Source of the DNA: Ralstonia sp. 25mfcol4.1
GTDB taxonomy: Bacteria > Pseudomonadota > Gammaproteobacteria > Burkholderiales > Burkholderiaceae
Length of the DNA: 64,000 nucleotides
NCBI RefSeq assembly: GCF_900104095.1
Contig: NZ_FNJO01000015.1
Coordinates: 95,945 to 159,944, forward strand
Direction: 5' to 3'
Shown here: in pieces, positions 51,558 through 60,156 of the stretch
How the letters are laid out: each line of letters opens with the position of its first letter
How positions within the stretch are numbered: the stretch's first letter is position 1
The notes under the pieces: generated by a model
Database searches by the model: none
What the model saw: the letters and a program-made list of their open reading frames with translations, nothing else
What the model was told of the DNA's origin: nothing
Translations under genes and position numbers: made by a program

Positions 51558-52355
51558 TCAATCGGTGTGGGCAGCGAGGGGGTTGCGGCGGATATCGCAG
51601 GATTCGAGGCTTTGCGGGTCGCCGCGCAGCTCCAGCTGTCCCGTGCTGACCAGCTCGCGGCAGCGCCAGAAGACGAACCAGTCGCTGGCCAGCAGGCCCT
51701 CGATGGCTCCCATCACGCTGCCCACCACCTGCACGGCCGGCGTCCAGTCTTCGGGGGCGCGCTCCAGGATCACGTCGTCGACGTTGTGATAGGCCGCGGG
51801 CACCAGCGTATTGCCCTTCCACAGCCGCACATCGGCGTTTTCCTTGACGTTCTGTTGCCACTCGTAGCCGAGCCGGCCCAGGCGCAGCACCGATACCGGG
51901 GCGATCGTCGAAAAACGACGTGCCAGCCGGGCGGCCGGATACATGCCGACGGCGGTCAGGCTGCCGTGCGTGGGGGCTTCCAGCTCGCGCAGGTCCATCG
52001 CCACTTCGTTGATGCGCTGCGGAGCCTGGTAGAGGTGGAACACCACCCGGCGCAGCATCAACTGGTCCGATGCGCTCTGGCCATGCCAGATGGCCACTTC
52101 CATGTCGTCGCGACGCAGTTGCTGGAGCTGGTCCAGCGCCTGGCGCATCTCGGCCGCGAAGTCGATATCGGTGTGCGGCGCCACGCGCTGCCAGAAGCCG
52201 GAGCGGATCAGGCCGGTGCTGTCGATATCGGCGATCGGACCCACGGCAAGATCGTCGCGCAGGACGACCACCGGGTCGGGGCGGGCGGCCTGGGCCAGAG
52301 CCTGGCGCAGCGTGTTGCCCGCGACATCGCCGTTGACGACATGTATGTATTGCAT
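51558..52355 (-). CDS. DUF1835 domain-containing protein
   Basis: A 265-residue protein. The N-terminus QYIHVVNGDVAGNTLRQALAQA and VVLRDDLAVGPIAD match DUF1835, and AIWHGQSASDQLMLRRVVFHLYQ follows; the later half fits the associated DUF3658-type region. The family function is unknown. It stands between paaR and paaE on the same strand but 218 bp from paaE, so a link to phenylacetate is not implied. ATG 52355 is the first family-like start. Confidence 0.78.
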   Translation of the reverse strand: MQYIHVVNGDVAGNTLRQALAQAARPDPVVVLRDDLAVGPIADIDSTGLIRSGFWQRVAPHTDIDFAAEMRQALDQLQQLRRDDMEVAIWHGQSASDQLMLRRVVFHLYQAPQRINEVAMDLRELEAPTHGSLTAVGMYPAARLARRFSTIAPVSVLRLGRLGYEWQQNVKENADVRLWKGNTLVPAAYHNVDDVILERAPEDWTPAVQVVGSVMGAIEGLLASDWFVFWRCRELVSTGQLELRGDPQSLESCDIRRNPLAAHTD

Positions 52356-52573
52356 GACCGTGATTGTATAGGGTGCGACGGGTGCCGGACCTCCGGACGC
52401 GGCCGCCGCCACCGCCGTCAGGCGGCCGCTGGGCGGGCGATGCGACGCATGAAGCGTGTTCCGCCATTGTAATCACGGTGCGACACCGGCCGGGCATCGG
52501 CGGCTGTCTGACATGTGGGATTCCTGCCATACGTTCGACACCCTTGACATCGGCCCGGCGCGCTGGTCGGTCC

Positions 52574-53659
52574 TTACCGTTCGTCGTAGCTGACGACCAC
52601 CCGAGGCGTCAGCGCGCGCGCCTGGCATGTCAGCACAAAGCCCTTTTCCATTTCCCACGGTTCGAGCGTGTAGTTCTTCTCCATTTCCACCTCGCCCTCC
52701 AGCACCTTGGCGCGGCAGGTACAGCAGACGCCGCCCTTGCAGGCATAGGGCAGATCCAGCCCGGCGGCCAGCGCGGTGTCCAGCACTTTGGCGCCGGTCA
52801 AAGGCAGGCGCATCTTGTGCTGCTTGCCGTCCAGCACCACCACCAGTTCGGCGGTGCCGGCCTGGTCGGCATGGGCGGGCGGGGCGGTCCTGGGCTGGGT
52901 CAGCGGCACGCCGAATCGCTCGGCGTGGATCCGGTGCGGATCCAGCCCCGCGGCCTTGAGGGCTTCCTCGACTTCGTCGATCATCGACGCGGGGCCGCAC
53001 ACGAAGGCGGCATCGATGTCGTCCACGGGCAGCAGGGTTTGCAGGAACGCCGTCACGCGGTCGCGGTCGAGCCGGCCGTGCAGCAGATCCACCTCCTGCG
53101 GCTGGCGCGACAGCACGTGGTACAGCGTGAAGCCCGACAGGTACTGGTTCTTCAGGTCTTCGAGCGCCTCGGAGAAGATGATCGAATCGACGCTGCGGTT
53201 GCCATAGACCAGCGTGAACCGGCTGCGCGGCTCCTGGGCCAGCGTGGTGCGGATCAGCGAAATCACCGGCGTGATGCCGCTGCCTGCCGCAAAGGCCACA
53301 TAGTGGCGCGATGCATCGGCATCGAGCGGCACGTGGAAGCGGCCATCGGGTGTCATGACGTCGAGCACCTGGCCGGCGGCCACGTTGTCATGGATCCACG
53401 TGGAGAACACGCCGTCGTCCACCAGCTTTACAGCCACGCGCAGTTCGCCGCGATCGTCGTAGTCCTGCACGCCGCAGCAGATCGAGTACGAGCGGCGCAC
53501 GTCCTTGCCCTCGACAGGCGCCTTGATCGTCAGGAACTGGCCCTGCGTGAAGCGGTAGGCATCGCGCAGTTCCGGCGGGACATCGAAGGCAATCGAGACC
53601 GTGTCCGGGGTCTCGGGGCGAACCTGCGCCACGCGCAACGGATGGAACTGTGGGGTCAT
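52574..53659 (-). CDS. paaE: Ring-1,2-phenylacetyl-CoA epoxidase reductase subunit PaaE
   Basis: A 361-residue reductase. The FAD domain shows RRSYSICCGVQD and GRFHVPL. The NAD domain has HYVAFAAGSGITPVISLIRTTL and AFVCGPASMIDEVE. A C-terminal plant-type [2Fe-2S] ferredoxin domain has Cys in ACKGGVCCTCRAKV plus LTCQA near the end. It passes electrons from NADPH to the PaaA diiron oxygenase. It is last in the paaABCDE run. Confidence 0.94.
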   Translation of the reverse strand: MTPQFHPLRVAQVRPETPDTVSIAFDVPPELRDAYRFTQGQFLTIKAPVEGKDVRRSYSICCGVQDYDDRGELRVAVKLVDDGVFSTWIHDNVAAGQVLDVMTPDGRFHVPLDADASRHYVAFAAGSGITPVISLIRTTLAQEPRSRFTLVYGNRSVDSIIFSEALEDLKNQYLSGFTLYHVLSRQPQEVDLLHGRLDRDRVTAFLQTLLPVDDIDAAFVCGPASMIDEVEEALKAAGLDPHRIHAERFGVPLTQPRTAPPAHADQAGTAELVVVLDGKQHKMRLPLTGAKVLDTALAAGLDLPYACKGGVCCTCRAKVLEGEVEMEKNYTLEPWEMEKGFVLTCQARALTPRVVVSYDER

Positions 53660-53672
53660 GGGCCGGCGGTGC

Positions 53673-54326
53673 TCAATAGGGTTTGAAGTAGTCGAACGGC
53701 TCGCGGCAATCCAGGCAGCGATAGAGCGCCTTGCAGGCCGTGGAGGCAAAGCGCGACAGCTCCTGTGTGTGGACGCTGCCGCAGCGCGGGCATGCAATGG
53801 CAGGCGACTGCGGCTGGCGCGGCACGAAGCGCAATGGCTGGACGTTGCCACCGTGCGGGGCCGGGCTGGCGCACTGGCCCGGGGGCGCGATGCCGAAGGC
53901 GTGCAGGCTGGCGCGGCCGGCTTCGGTGATCCAGTCGGTGGTCCAGGCCGGCGCCAGCACGGTGCGCACGTGCCACGGCGCCAGGCCGGCTGCTTCGAGC
54001 GCGCGTCCGGCGTCTTCCTCGATCTGCGACATCGCCGGGCAGCCCGAATACGTGGGGGTGATGATGGCCTCGATGGTCTGGCCATCGTCGGCCAGCACCA
54101 CGTCGCGCAGGATGCCGAGGTCGCGGATCGACACGACCGGGATCTCGGGGTCGGGCACGGCTTCCAGGGCGGCCCAGGCGCGGGCCAGCCGGTCCGTGGG
54201 CGAAAACGGGGATTCGGCGGGCGTGGAGCCGCCGCTGCGCGCGGCGGTGGGCGCGAACGTTGGCGCGAACGTTGGCGCGAATGGCGATGCCGGAGCCGGT
54301 GTCATCGGCGCGGGATGGGTACGCAT
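53673..54326 (-). CDS. paaD: Phenylacetate degradation protein PaaD (DUF59/MIP18-like)
   Basis: A 217-residue protein. The core (about 45-120) has the DUF59 pattern VPDPEIPVVSIRDLGILRDV and TPTYSGCPAMSQIEEDA with the family Cys. The C-terminal part is a zinc-ribbon-like ACPRCGSVHT ... CKALYRCLDC. PaaD is thought to mature the Fe-S or diiron centres of the epoxidase. The N-terminal extension (about 1-40) is Pro/Thr/Ala-rich and holds a tandem FAPT repeat encoded by a 12-bp duplication (54249-54280). ATG 54326 follows the paaC stop by 11 bp. Confidence 0.9.
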   Translation of the reverse strand: MRTHPAPMTPAPASPFAPTFAPTFAPTAARSGGSTPAESPFSPTDRLARAWAALEAVPDPEIPVVSIRDLGILRDVVLADDGQTIEAIITPTYSGCPAMSQIEEDAGRALEAAGLAPWHVRTVLAPAWTTDWITEAGRASLHAFGIAPPGQCASPAPHGGNVQPLRFVPRQPQSPAIACPRCGSVHTQELSRFASTACKALYRCLDCREPFDYFKPY

Positions 54327-54337
54327 GGCCGGCCTCG

Positions 54338-55186
54338 TTACCACTGCGCGCCCGGATGGGCCCGCGCCAGCCCCTGCAGCTCAGCCAGCAGGTAGCTCAT
54401 GTGTTCGGAATGCACGCCGTGCTTGCCGGTGGACACGAACGCCGACGGCGCCGGGCGCTGCAGGGTGGCGTCATCGAGCGTGGCGGCAACGGTGGCCTCC
54501 CAGGCCTCGCGCAGGCCGGACGTCAGCACGCCCACGCCCTGTGCGGCCACTTGCTGCTCCACCGCGTCGTCGGCGAAGCATTCGTTCATATAGGGCAGCA
54601 GATGATCGAGCGCCCGTTGCATGCGCGCGTGCGAGGCGTCGGTGCCGTCGCCCAGGCGCACCACCCAGTCGGCGGCATGGTGCAGGTGGTAGCGCACCTC
54701 CTTGGCTGACTTTGCCGCGATGGCCGCCAGCTCGGCGTCGGTGCTGAGCGCCAGCGCCGGCCAGAGTTCGGCCATCAGCGCGCTGTACAGGAAGTTGCGC
54801 ATGAGGGTGACCGCGTAGTCGCGGTCGGCGCGCGCCGTGCCGGCCAGCGGGCCGTGGTGGGGCAGCTCCTGTAGCGTCCAGTTGCGGAATTCCGGTTCGC
54901 TGCGCCAGTAGGCGTAGTCGTCCTCGTGGCGCACGCGGCCGGTCAGCCGGCCTTCCAGCGCGCCGGCGTGGCTGTACAGCAGTCGGGCCTGCCCGATCAG
55001 GTCGAGGCTGATATTGGCCAGCGCGATGTCTTCCTCGAGCACCGGGCCGTGGCCGCACCATTCGGCATTGCGCTGACCCAGGATCAGCGCGTTGTCGGCC
55101 AGGCGCAGCACGTATTGCAGGGGGGCGGTCTGTGCCAGCGGCAGGCGCGCCAGGGCGACGCCGTCGGCTACGTTGGTTTGCGTCAT
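54338..55186 (-). CDS. paaC: Ring-1,2-phenylacetyl-CoA epoxidase subunit PaaC
   Basis: A 282-residue ferritin-like structural partner of PaaA. Family segments are LRLADNALILGQRNAEWCGHGPVLEEDIALANISLDLIGQAR, EDDYAYWRSEPEFRNWTLQELPH and EVRYHLHHAADWVVRLGDGT. It contributes to the PaaAC heterodimer core and binds no functional diiron centre itself. Downstream of paaB by 10 bp. Confidence 0.95.
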   Translation of the reverse strand: MTQTNVADGVALARLPLAQTAPLQYVLRLADNALILGQRNAEWCGHGPVLEEDIALANISLDLIGQARLLYSHAGALEGRLTGRVRHEDDYAYWRSEPEFRNWTLQELPHHGPLAGTARADRDYAVTLMRNFLYSALMAELWPALALSTDAELAAIAAKSAKEVRYHLHHAADWVVRLGDGTDASHARMQRALDHLLPYMNECFADDAVEQQVAAQGVGVLTSGLREAWEATVAATLDDATLQRPAPSAFVSTGKHGVHSEHMSYLLAELQGLARAHPGAQW

Positions 55187-55196
55187 GGGGCCGGCC

Positions 55197-55487
55197 TTAC
55201 ATATGGTTCACTTCGTCGGGCAACTGGTAGAACGTGGGGTGACGGTAGATCTTGTCCGCGGCCGGGTCGAACAGCTCGGCCTTTTCGGCCGGCGCGCTGG
55301 CCGTGATGGCGGCCGACGGCACGACCCAGATCGACACGCCTTCCTGCCGGCGCGTGTAGACATCGCGCGCCATGTGCAGCGCCTGCCGGGCATCGGCAGC
55401 GTGCAGGCTGCCGCAGTGCTTGTGTTCCAGGCCCTGCTTGCTGCGGACGAAAACTTCCCACAGCGGCCATTCCTTTTGTTGTGTCAT
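55197..55487 (-). CDS. paaB: Ring-1,2-phenylacetyl-CoA epoxidase subunit PaaB
   Basis: A 96-residue subunit: WPLWEVFVRSKQGLEHKHCGSLHAADARQALHMARDVYTRR, then GVSIWVVPSAAI and a C-terminal YRHPTFYQLPDEV. PaaB bridges the PaaAC units. ATG 55487 gives the typical length; the frame open to 55547 runs into paaA and is not conserved. Confidence 0.95.
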   Translation of the reverse strand: MTQQKEWPLWEVFVRSKQGLEHKHCGSLHAADARQALHMARDVYTRRQEGVSIWVVPSAAITASAPAEKAELFDPAADKIYRHPTFYQLPDEVNHM

Positions 55488-55500
55488 GGTGGTCTCCGGA

Positions 55501-56511
55501 TCAGGCCGCCTTGGCCGGGGATGCGCGCCGGGCGCGCTTTTCGGCATGGGCCAGCGCCGCCTCGCGTACCCAGGCGCCGTCTTCGTGCGCCTTGACGCGC
55601 GTGGCCAGCCGCTCGCGATTGCAGGGGCCGTCGCCGTTGATCACGCGCCAGAATTCTTCCCAGTCCAGCGGGCTGTAGTCGTAGTGGCCGCGCTCGTCGT
55701 TCCAGACCAGGCCGGGGTCGGGCAGCGTCACGCCAAGCACCCTGGCCTGCTCGACGGTGGCGTCGACGAACTTCTGGCGCAGGTCGTCGTTCGATATCCG
55801 CTTGATGCCCCAGGCCATGGTCTGGGTGCTGTTGGTGGACGCTGCGTCGGGCGGCCCGAACATCATCAGCACCGGAAACCACCAGCGGTCCACGGCGTCC
55901 TGCACCATGGCGCGCTGGGCTTCGGTGCCGCGCATCATGCTCAGCAGCGCGTCAAAGCCCTGGCGCTGGTGGAACGACTCTTCCTTGCAGATGCGGATCA
56001 TGGCCCGCGCGTAGGGGCCGTACGAGCAGCGGCACAGCGGGATCTGGTTCATGATCGCCGCCCCATCCACGAGCCAGCCGATCACGCCGACGTCGGCCCA
56101 GGTCAGCGTGGGGTAGTTGAAGATCGACGAATATTTGGCGCGGCCGCTGTGCAGGCCGTCGAGCAGATCGTCGCGCGACGCATTGAGCGTTTCGGCCGCG
56201 CTATACAGATAGAGGCCGTGGCCGCCTTCGTCCTGCACCTTGGCCAGCAGAATGGCCTTGCGCTTGAGCGACGGGGCGCGGCTGATCCAGTTGCCCTCGG
56301 GCTGCATGCCGATGATTTCCGAATGCGCATGTTGCGAGATCTGCCGTACCAGCGTCTTGCGGTAGGCCTCGGGCATCCAGTCCATCGGCTCGATCTTGGC
56401 GTCTTCGGCGATGCGCGCGTCAAAGGCGGCCTGCCGCGTGGCCTGGTCGGCGTCGGCCGATGTGGGCCCATGCTGCGGCTGGCCCGGCAGGTCGAGGCTC
56501 TGTGTGTACAT
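55501..56511 (-). CDS. paaA: Ring-1,2-phenylacetyl-CoA epoxidase catalytic subunit PaaA
   Basis: A 336-residue diiron monooxygenase. Helix-borne ligands are visible in SQHAHSEIIGMQPEGNW, KVQDEGGHGLYLYSAAETL (E-x-x-H) and CKEESFHQRQGFDALL (E-x-x-H). It epoxidises the ring of phenylacetyl-CoA in the cytoplasm, the committing step of the aerobic hybrid pathway. ATG 56511 is preceded by GGAGACGTG; an adjacent in-frame GTG at 56514 is less likely. It is the first gene after the regulated promoter. Confidence 0.95.
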   Translation of the reverse strand: MYTQSLDLPGQPQHGPTSADADQATRQAAFDARIAEDAKIEPMDWMPEAYRKTLVRQISQHAHSEIIGMQPEGNWISRAPSLKRKAILLAKVQDEGGHGLYLYSAAETLNASRDDLLDGLHSGRAKYSSIFNYPTLTWADVGVIGWLVDGAAIMNQIPLCRCSYGPYARAMIRICKEESFHQRQGFDALLSMMRGTEAQRAMVQDAVDRWWFPVLMMFGPPDAASTNSTQTMAWGIKRISNDDLRQKFVDATVEQARVLGVTLPDPGLVWNDERGHYDYSPLDWEEFWRVINGDGPCNRERLATRVKAHEDGAWVREAALAHAEKRARRASPAKAA

Positions 56512-56602
56512 CACGTCTCCTTGACTTTCGTCTTTGGCGGGGGGCCGACCTGTTGGTGGTGCGCTGGCGCGATACGGCGGAGAAGGGCGCGGACTGTTGT
56601 GG

Positions 56603-56617
56603 GGTCGGTCAGTCGGC
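56603..56617. promoter_or_regulatory. Second CCGAC half-site pair in the paaA leader
   Basis: Two half-sites GTCGG occur as a direct repeat (GTCGGTCAGTCGG) close to the expected paaA transcription start. They match the arms of the main operator at 56633-56646 but are not inverted, so binding here may be weaker. Confidence 0.4.
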
Positions 56618-56619
56618 TA

Positions 56620-56649
56620 AATATAAATATAAACCGACTGGTCGGTCAA
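56620..56649 (-). promoter_or_regulatory. paaA promoter overlapped by a TetR/PaaR-type operator
   Basis: On the minus strand -35 TTGACC (56649-56644) and -10 TATATT (56625-56620) are 18 bp apart. The near-palindrome ACCGACTGGTCGGT (56633-56646) covers the end of the -35 and the spacer, so a bound dimer would exclude RNA polymerase. This is the arrangement expected for PaaR repression relieved by phenylacetyl-CoA. Confidence 0.75.
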
Positions 56650-56729
56650 TTTAAGAGTTTTACGATGGACACGTGGATTCGGCGCCACGTGTAGTATCGA
56701 GCTTCCACGACTTAATGGAGGGCAAAGCT

Positions 56730-57197
56730 ATGTCGAGCAAGGCTTACGGCAAGATCGCGGTGGCCGTGGATGGCAGCAGCACGTCGGATCTGGCATTGCA
56801 GGAGGCGATTCGGGTGGCCAGCGGCGGCGGCACCGTGCTGGCGCTCTACGTGGTCGACAACGGTGTGATGCTGTTCGATGCGGGGTTCTACGATCCCACG
56901 CAGATCGAACGGGCCTATGTGGACAGCGGCAAGAAGGCGCTGGAGGCTGCCAGCGCGGTGCTCGGCAATGCCGGCGTGACCTTCGAGACCAAGCTGGTGA
57001 CCGATCCGGCCGTCATCGGCGACATCGCGGGATCGATCAATGCGGCCGCCAGCGAATGGGGCGCGGACCTGCTGGTCATCGGCACCCATGGCCGCCGTGG
57101 CGTACGCCGTCTGGTGCTGGGCAGCGTGGCCGAAGCCGTGATTCGCCAGTCGACGACGCCCGTGCTGCTGGTGCGCGGCAAGGCATCCGCCGATTGA
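56730..57197 (+). CDS. Universal stress protein UspA family
   Basis: A 155-residue single-domain Usp. It begins KIAVAVDGSSTSDLALQEAIRVA, and the ATP-binding loop G-x2-G-x9-G-S is seen in GTHGRRGVRRLVLGSVAEAVI, ending TTPVLLVRG. Such proteins bind ATP and help survival in stasis. GGAGG lies 8 nt before ATG 56730. It is divergent from paaA, sharing the 218-bp control region. Confidence 0.9.
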   Translation: MSSKAYGKIAVAVDGSSTSDLALQEAIRVASGGGTVLALYVVDNGVMLFDAGFYDPTQIERAYVDSGKKALEAASAVLGNAGVTFETKLVTDPAVIGDIAGSINAAASEWGADLLVIGTHGRRGVRRLVLGSVAEAVIRQSTTPVLLVRGKASAD

Positions 57198-57264
57198 TCG
57201 TCGACGGATAGTCGGCCCGGGGGCCGAGCAGACGGACGCCCGGCTGCTGGCGCCGGCGCGGTGG

Positions 57265-57543
57265 TCAGCCGGCGAACCGGAAATGGCCGCCGCGCAGCAC
57301 GATCTCGCGGGCTTCGGTCAGCTCGAATAGCGTTTCCGCGAGCTGTTCGATGCGCCGGCGGTTGCTGGTGAAGGCGCGCACGAGATCCTCCTCGCGCGCC
57401 GATTGTGCCCCGCAATACGCTTCCAGTGCTTCTGCCGTGACCGAGTATTGCGACCGGGTGCCGTTCACAGTGGCGGGGCAGGACAGCGTCAGGCTGGCGC
57501 CGCAGTAGGTGGGAACGGTGCTGGGGAAGGTGATATCGACCAT
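57265..57543 (-). CDS. DUF1488 domain-containing protein
   Basis: A 92-residue protein matching DUF1488 in length and layout. It has a short N-terminal beta part with SLTLSCPATVNGTRSQYSVTAEALE and the helical end DLVRAFTSNRRRIEQLAETLFE. Function unknown. It stands alone between the stress protein and the FUSC gene. Confidence 0.72.
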   Translation of the reverse strand: MVDITFPSTVPTYCGASLTLSCPATVNGTRSQYSVTAEALEAYCGAQSAREEDLVRAFTSNRRRIEQLAETLFELTEAREIVLRGGHFRFAG

Positions 57544-57660
57544 GGCGTGCCTCGTCTTGCCGGGAACGGGGAAACCGCGAATATCCTCTCAATATAGGCA
57601 ATCGCGGTTGCCAGGCAAGCCGGCTGGCCCGTGTCTCAGGGCAAGCCCCGATCCCTCGCG

Positions 57661-59769
57661 TCAGCCGGCGCGCGCCCCCGGCAGCCGGACGCGCCCCGCC
57701 TCGGCCTGCTCGGCCGCCAGCGCGCGCAGGTGGATAACGGTTCGATGGGCGCTATCGATATGCGCGTCCGCGTAGGTGCACTGTTCAGCCAGGAAGTGCT
57801 CGAACGGGGCGTCGGACGGCGTCAGCGGTGCCATGCGCGCGGCCGCAATCGCCGCACTGACGCCGGTGCGGCCTGGCCGAACGGCCACTTCGGCCAGGCG
57901 GGCTTCCAGATCCGTCAGCAAAGACTGAATGGCGGCACCGGGCGCGGCATGCACTTCGCCCGATTCCGCGCCCGCCCGGACCAGGCCGGCCAGCGACGCC
58001 ATGCGTCGCGCCGTGACATGCAGGGCGGCATGGGCCGCGCCAAGGCGTGGGTCGAGGTCCGCGGCGCACTGGGCCAGGGTGTCTTCGGCACGGGTTGAAG
58101 CCCTGCCGGCCGCCACGCGCAGGGCTTCCAGCCGCATGCGGGCTGGCGTGACGCTGCGTGCGGTGCTGATCGCGGCACGCAGGTAGACGGCGTTGACGGA
58201 CAGGGCGTCCAGGCTGTGCCGGTACGCGCGCGACAACTCGGCGCGCGGGGCCAGTATGTAATAGCTGGCCAGCGCGATCAGGCATCCGATGGCCGTATCC
58301 ATACCCCGCAGCGCCGCCACATGGCTGCTGCTCGACGCGGGCTCGCCCAGCCACGAAAACAGAATGACCGCCGGCGTCAGGCAGAACGCGAAGCCGCCCG
58401 CGCTGCCGGCCAGGCGCAGTGCGTAGGCGGCCGCCAGGAATATCGCGCTCAGCCCCAGCGCCAGTGTCGGGTTTGGATGGGCCAGGCCCACCAGGCAAGC
58501 CAGCAGGGCGCCAGCCAGCGAGCCGGCAAAGCGGTGGAACGAGATCTGCCGCGTGGTCTGCAGGCGCGGACTCAACACCATGATCACCGTGACGGCCACC
58601 CAATAGCCATGGTCGACTTGCAGCAGTTGCGATGGGAGCAGGCTCAGGCCGCCGGCGAACGCCATCCGGAGCGCATGACGGGTGATTCTGGCATCACGTG
58701 CGGCGATATCGGCGAGCGTATGCCCGATCCGGTCGGCGATGCCGGCCAGTCCGGCATTCTGCCAGGCAAACGATTCGCGCCAGCGATCGAACGATGGATG
58801 CTGGGCCAGCGCGGCCAGGGCGGACTGATAGGCCGGCGGGGCGCCCGCGTTGGCGCGCTGGCCGATCAGCCTGCGCACATCGCGATCGAGCATGGCGCTC
58901 AGGGCGGGCAGGTCAGGCGCATGGCGGGCCAGCGCCTGCCGTACCTGCGCCTGCGTATCGGCCAGGCAGCGCGCGGCATACACCAGAGGCAGGCTGTGCT
59001 GTCCGCCGGCCCGCTCGCGCAGTTCGCCGGCCACGATCAGCAGGGCAAAGATGGCGTCCGCCACCGTTACCGCGTAGGCGTAGTGCAGCATGCCGACCGG
59101 ATCGACCATGCCACGCCGGCCGATGACCGCGGCGCGTGCAGCCTCGATCCGCAGCCGGATTTCCTTCTTGTATAGCGAGGTGTCTTGCAGCCCCGGCGTA
59201 GCCAGGTGCTCGGCAAAGCGCCGGAGGGCATCGTAGGCGGCGGTGATCTCGGGCCGGGGTCGCGCGTCGCGCTGCGAGGGGATCAGCACCAGCGAAATCA
59301 GGCACGCAAACACGCCGCCGCGCAGATAATCCACGCCCGCCGTCCAGGCATGAACAAGCACCGACGGCTCGGCCACCGGCTGCAGGCACGCGGCAATCAG
59401 CACGACATAAAGCAGCTTGAAGCACAGTGCGGCGGCGGGGCCTCGTATTTCCGCCAGTCCGGCGACCAGGCCCGCGCAGATGACGACCGCCAGCGCGATC
59501 AGGGGCGACGACGCCAGACTGGCGCCGATCACGCTGGCCGCCGCACCGCCAATCCCCACCGCGCCAAGCCCGCGCATGCGTGCGCCAGCCGTGCCTTGCC
59601 GATCTGCCAGGCACGTCCAGATCGACGCCGTGGCCGACCACAGATAGCCGTTGTCTCCCGTCAGCCAGGCGATGCCGGCCAGCGCGAAAAACGACAGGCC
59701 ATAGACCACGCCGCGCTGCAGGAAGGCGGAATCGGGCCAGAAGGAGAGTGAGCGCGGGACGCGGCGCAT
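57661..59769 (-). CDS. FUSC-family membrane transporter (AaeB/YccS-like)
   Basis: A 702-residue protein with two membrane bundles. The first (about 18-165) begins GVVYGLSFFALAGIAWLTG, and the second (about 365-500) contains LRMAFAGGLSLLPSQLLQVDHGYWVAVTVIMVLSPRLQTTRQIS, the fusaric-acid-resistance signature. Each bundle is followed by a helical cytoplasmic domain. The family exports aromatic acids or related anions. No membrane-fusion partner gene is adjacent, unlike aaeAB, so it may be YccS-like. Confidence 0.85.
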   Translation of the reverse strand: MRRVPRSLSFWPDSAFLQRGVVYGLSFFALAGIAWLTGDNGYLWSATASIWTCLADRQGTAGARMRGLGAVGIGGAAASVIGASLASSPLIALAVVICAGLVAGLAEIRGPAAALCFKLLYVVLIAACLQPVAEPSVLVHAWTAGVDYLRGGVFACLISLVLIPSQRDARPRPEITAAYDALRRFAEHLATPGLQDTSLYKKEIRLRIEAARAAVIGRRGMVDPVGMLHYAYAVTVADAIFALLIVAGELRERAGGQHSLPLVYAARCLADTQAQVRQALARHAPDLPALSAMLDRDVRRLIGQRANAGAPPAYQSALAALAQHPSFDRWRESFAWQNAGLAGIADRIGHTLADIAARDARITRHALRMAFAGGLSLLPSQLLQVDHGYWVAVTVIMVLSPRLQTTRQISFHRFAGSLAGALLACLVGLAHPNPTLALGLSAIFLAAAYALRLAGSAGGFAFCLTPAVILFSWLGEPASSSSHVAALRGMDTAIGCLIALASYYILAPRAELSRAYRHSLDALSVNAVYLRAAISTARSVTPARMRLEALRVAAGRASTRAEDTLAQCAADLDPRLGAAHAALHVTARRMASLAGLVRAGAESGEVHAAPGAAIQSLLTDLEARLAEVAVRPGRTGVSAAIAAARMAPLTPSDAPFEHFLAEQCTYADAHIDSAHRTVIHLRALAAEQAEAGRVRLPGARAG

Positions 59770-60156
59770 GATGGGGGCGTTGGAGTGGATGTCTCAGGGT
59801 GAGTACGGATCCCACTCTACGGGGACTATTGCTGCGTCGCAACATTTCCGTCAAACCGAGCCCCTTTGCCCGGCAAGAGTGCTGTATCGCACCAACGGCG
59901 GGAAATGTGTCGCAAGACGGTGCAACTGTCACATTTCCGAAGTTCTACGATTGAAAGAACTTCAGTCGGGGTGAGATTCCCCAGATTTTGGGTAAAAAAA
60001 ACCCGCGCAGGTTGTGCGCGGGTTGGAATCCACCGAGGTGGTGGAGGAGACAGACTTCACTATACACGACTTGTTGCGACGCACCAAGCGGCTTCTAAAA
60101 AAATGACTGCAACATAGCACAATCACCGTTGTTGTCGTACAACAAGCGGCGTGATA
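59770..60156. other. Intergenic region holding a terminator
   Basis: No gene is seen in these 387 bp. It contains the upstream region of the FUSC gene and a leftward terminator at 59994-60024. The string GTCGCAA occurs near 59836 and 59910, and a related TTGCGACG near 60072, which may be regulatory. No clear promoter pair could be assigned. Confidence 0.5.
59994..60024 (-). terminator. Intrinsic terminator of the SpmAB-like gene
   Basis: On the minus strand a 10-bp perfect stem (AACCCGCGCA/TGCGCGGGTT) with a 5-nt loop is followed by an eight-base T run. It lies 132 bp beyond the stop of the leftward gene. Confidence 0.88.

Noticed and set aside
52356..52573. A small gene between the DUF1835 gene and paaE
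   Set aside because: Open frames here are short and arise from neighbouring gene frames; none has a plausible start and ribosome site.
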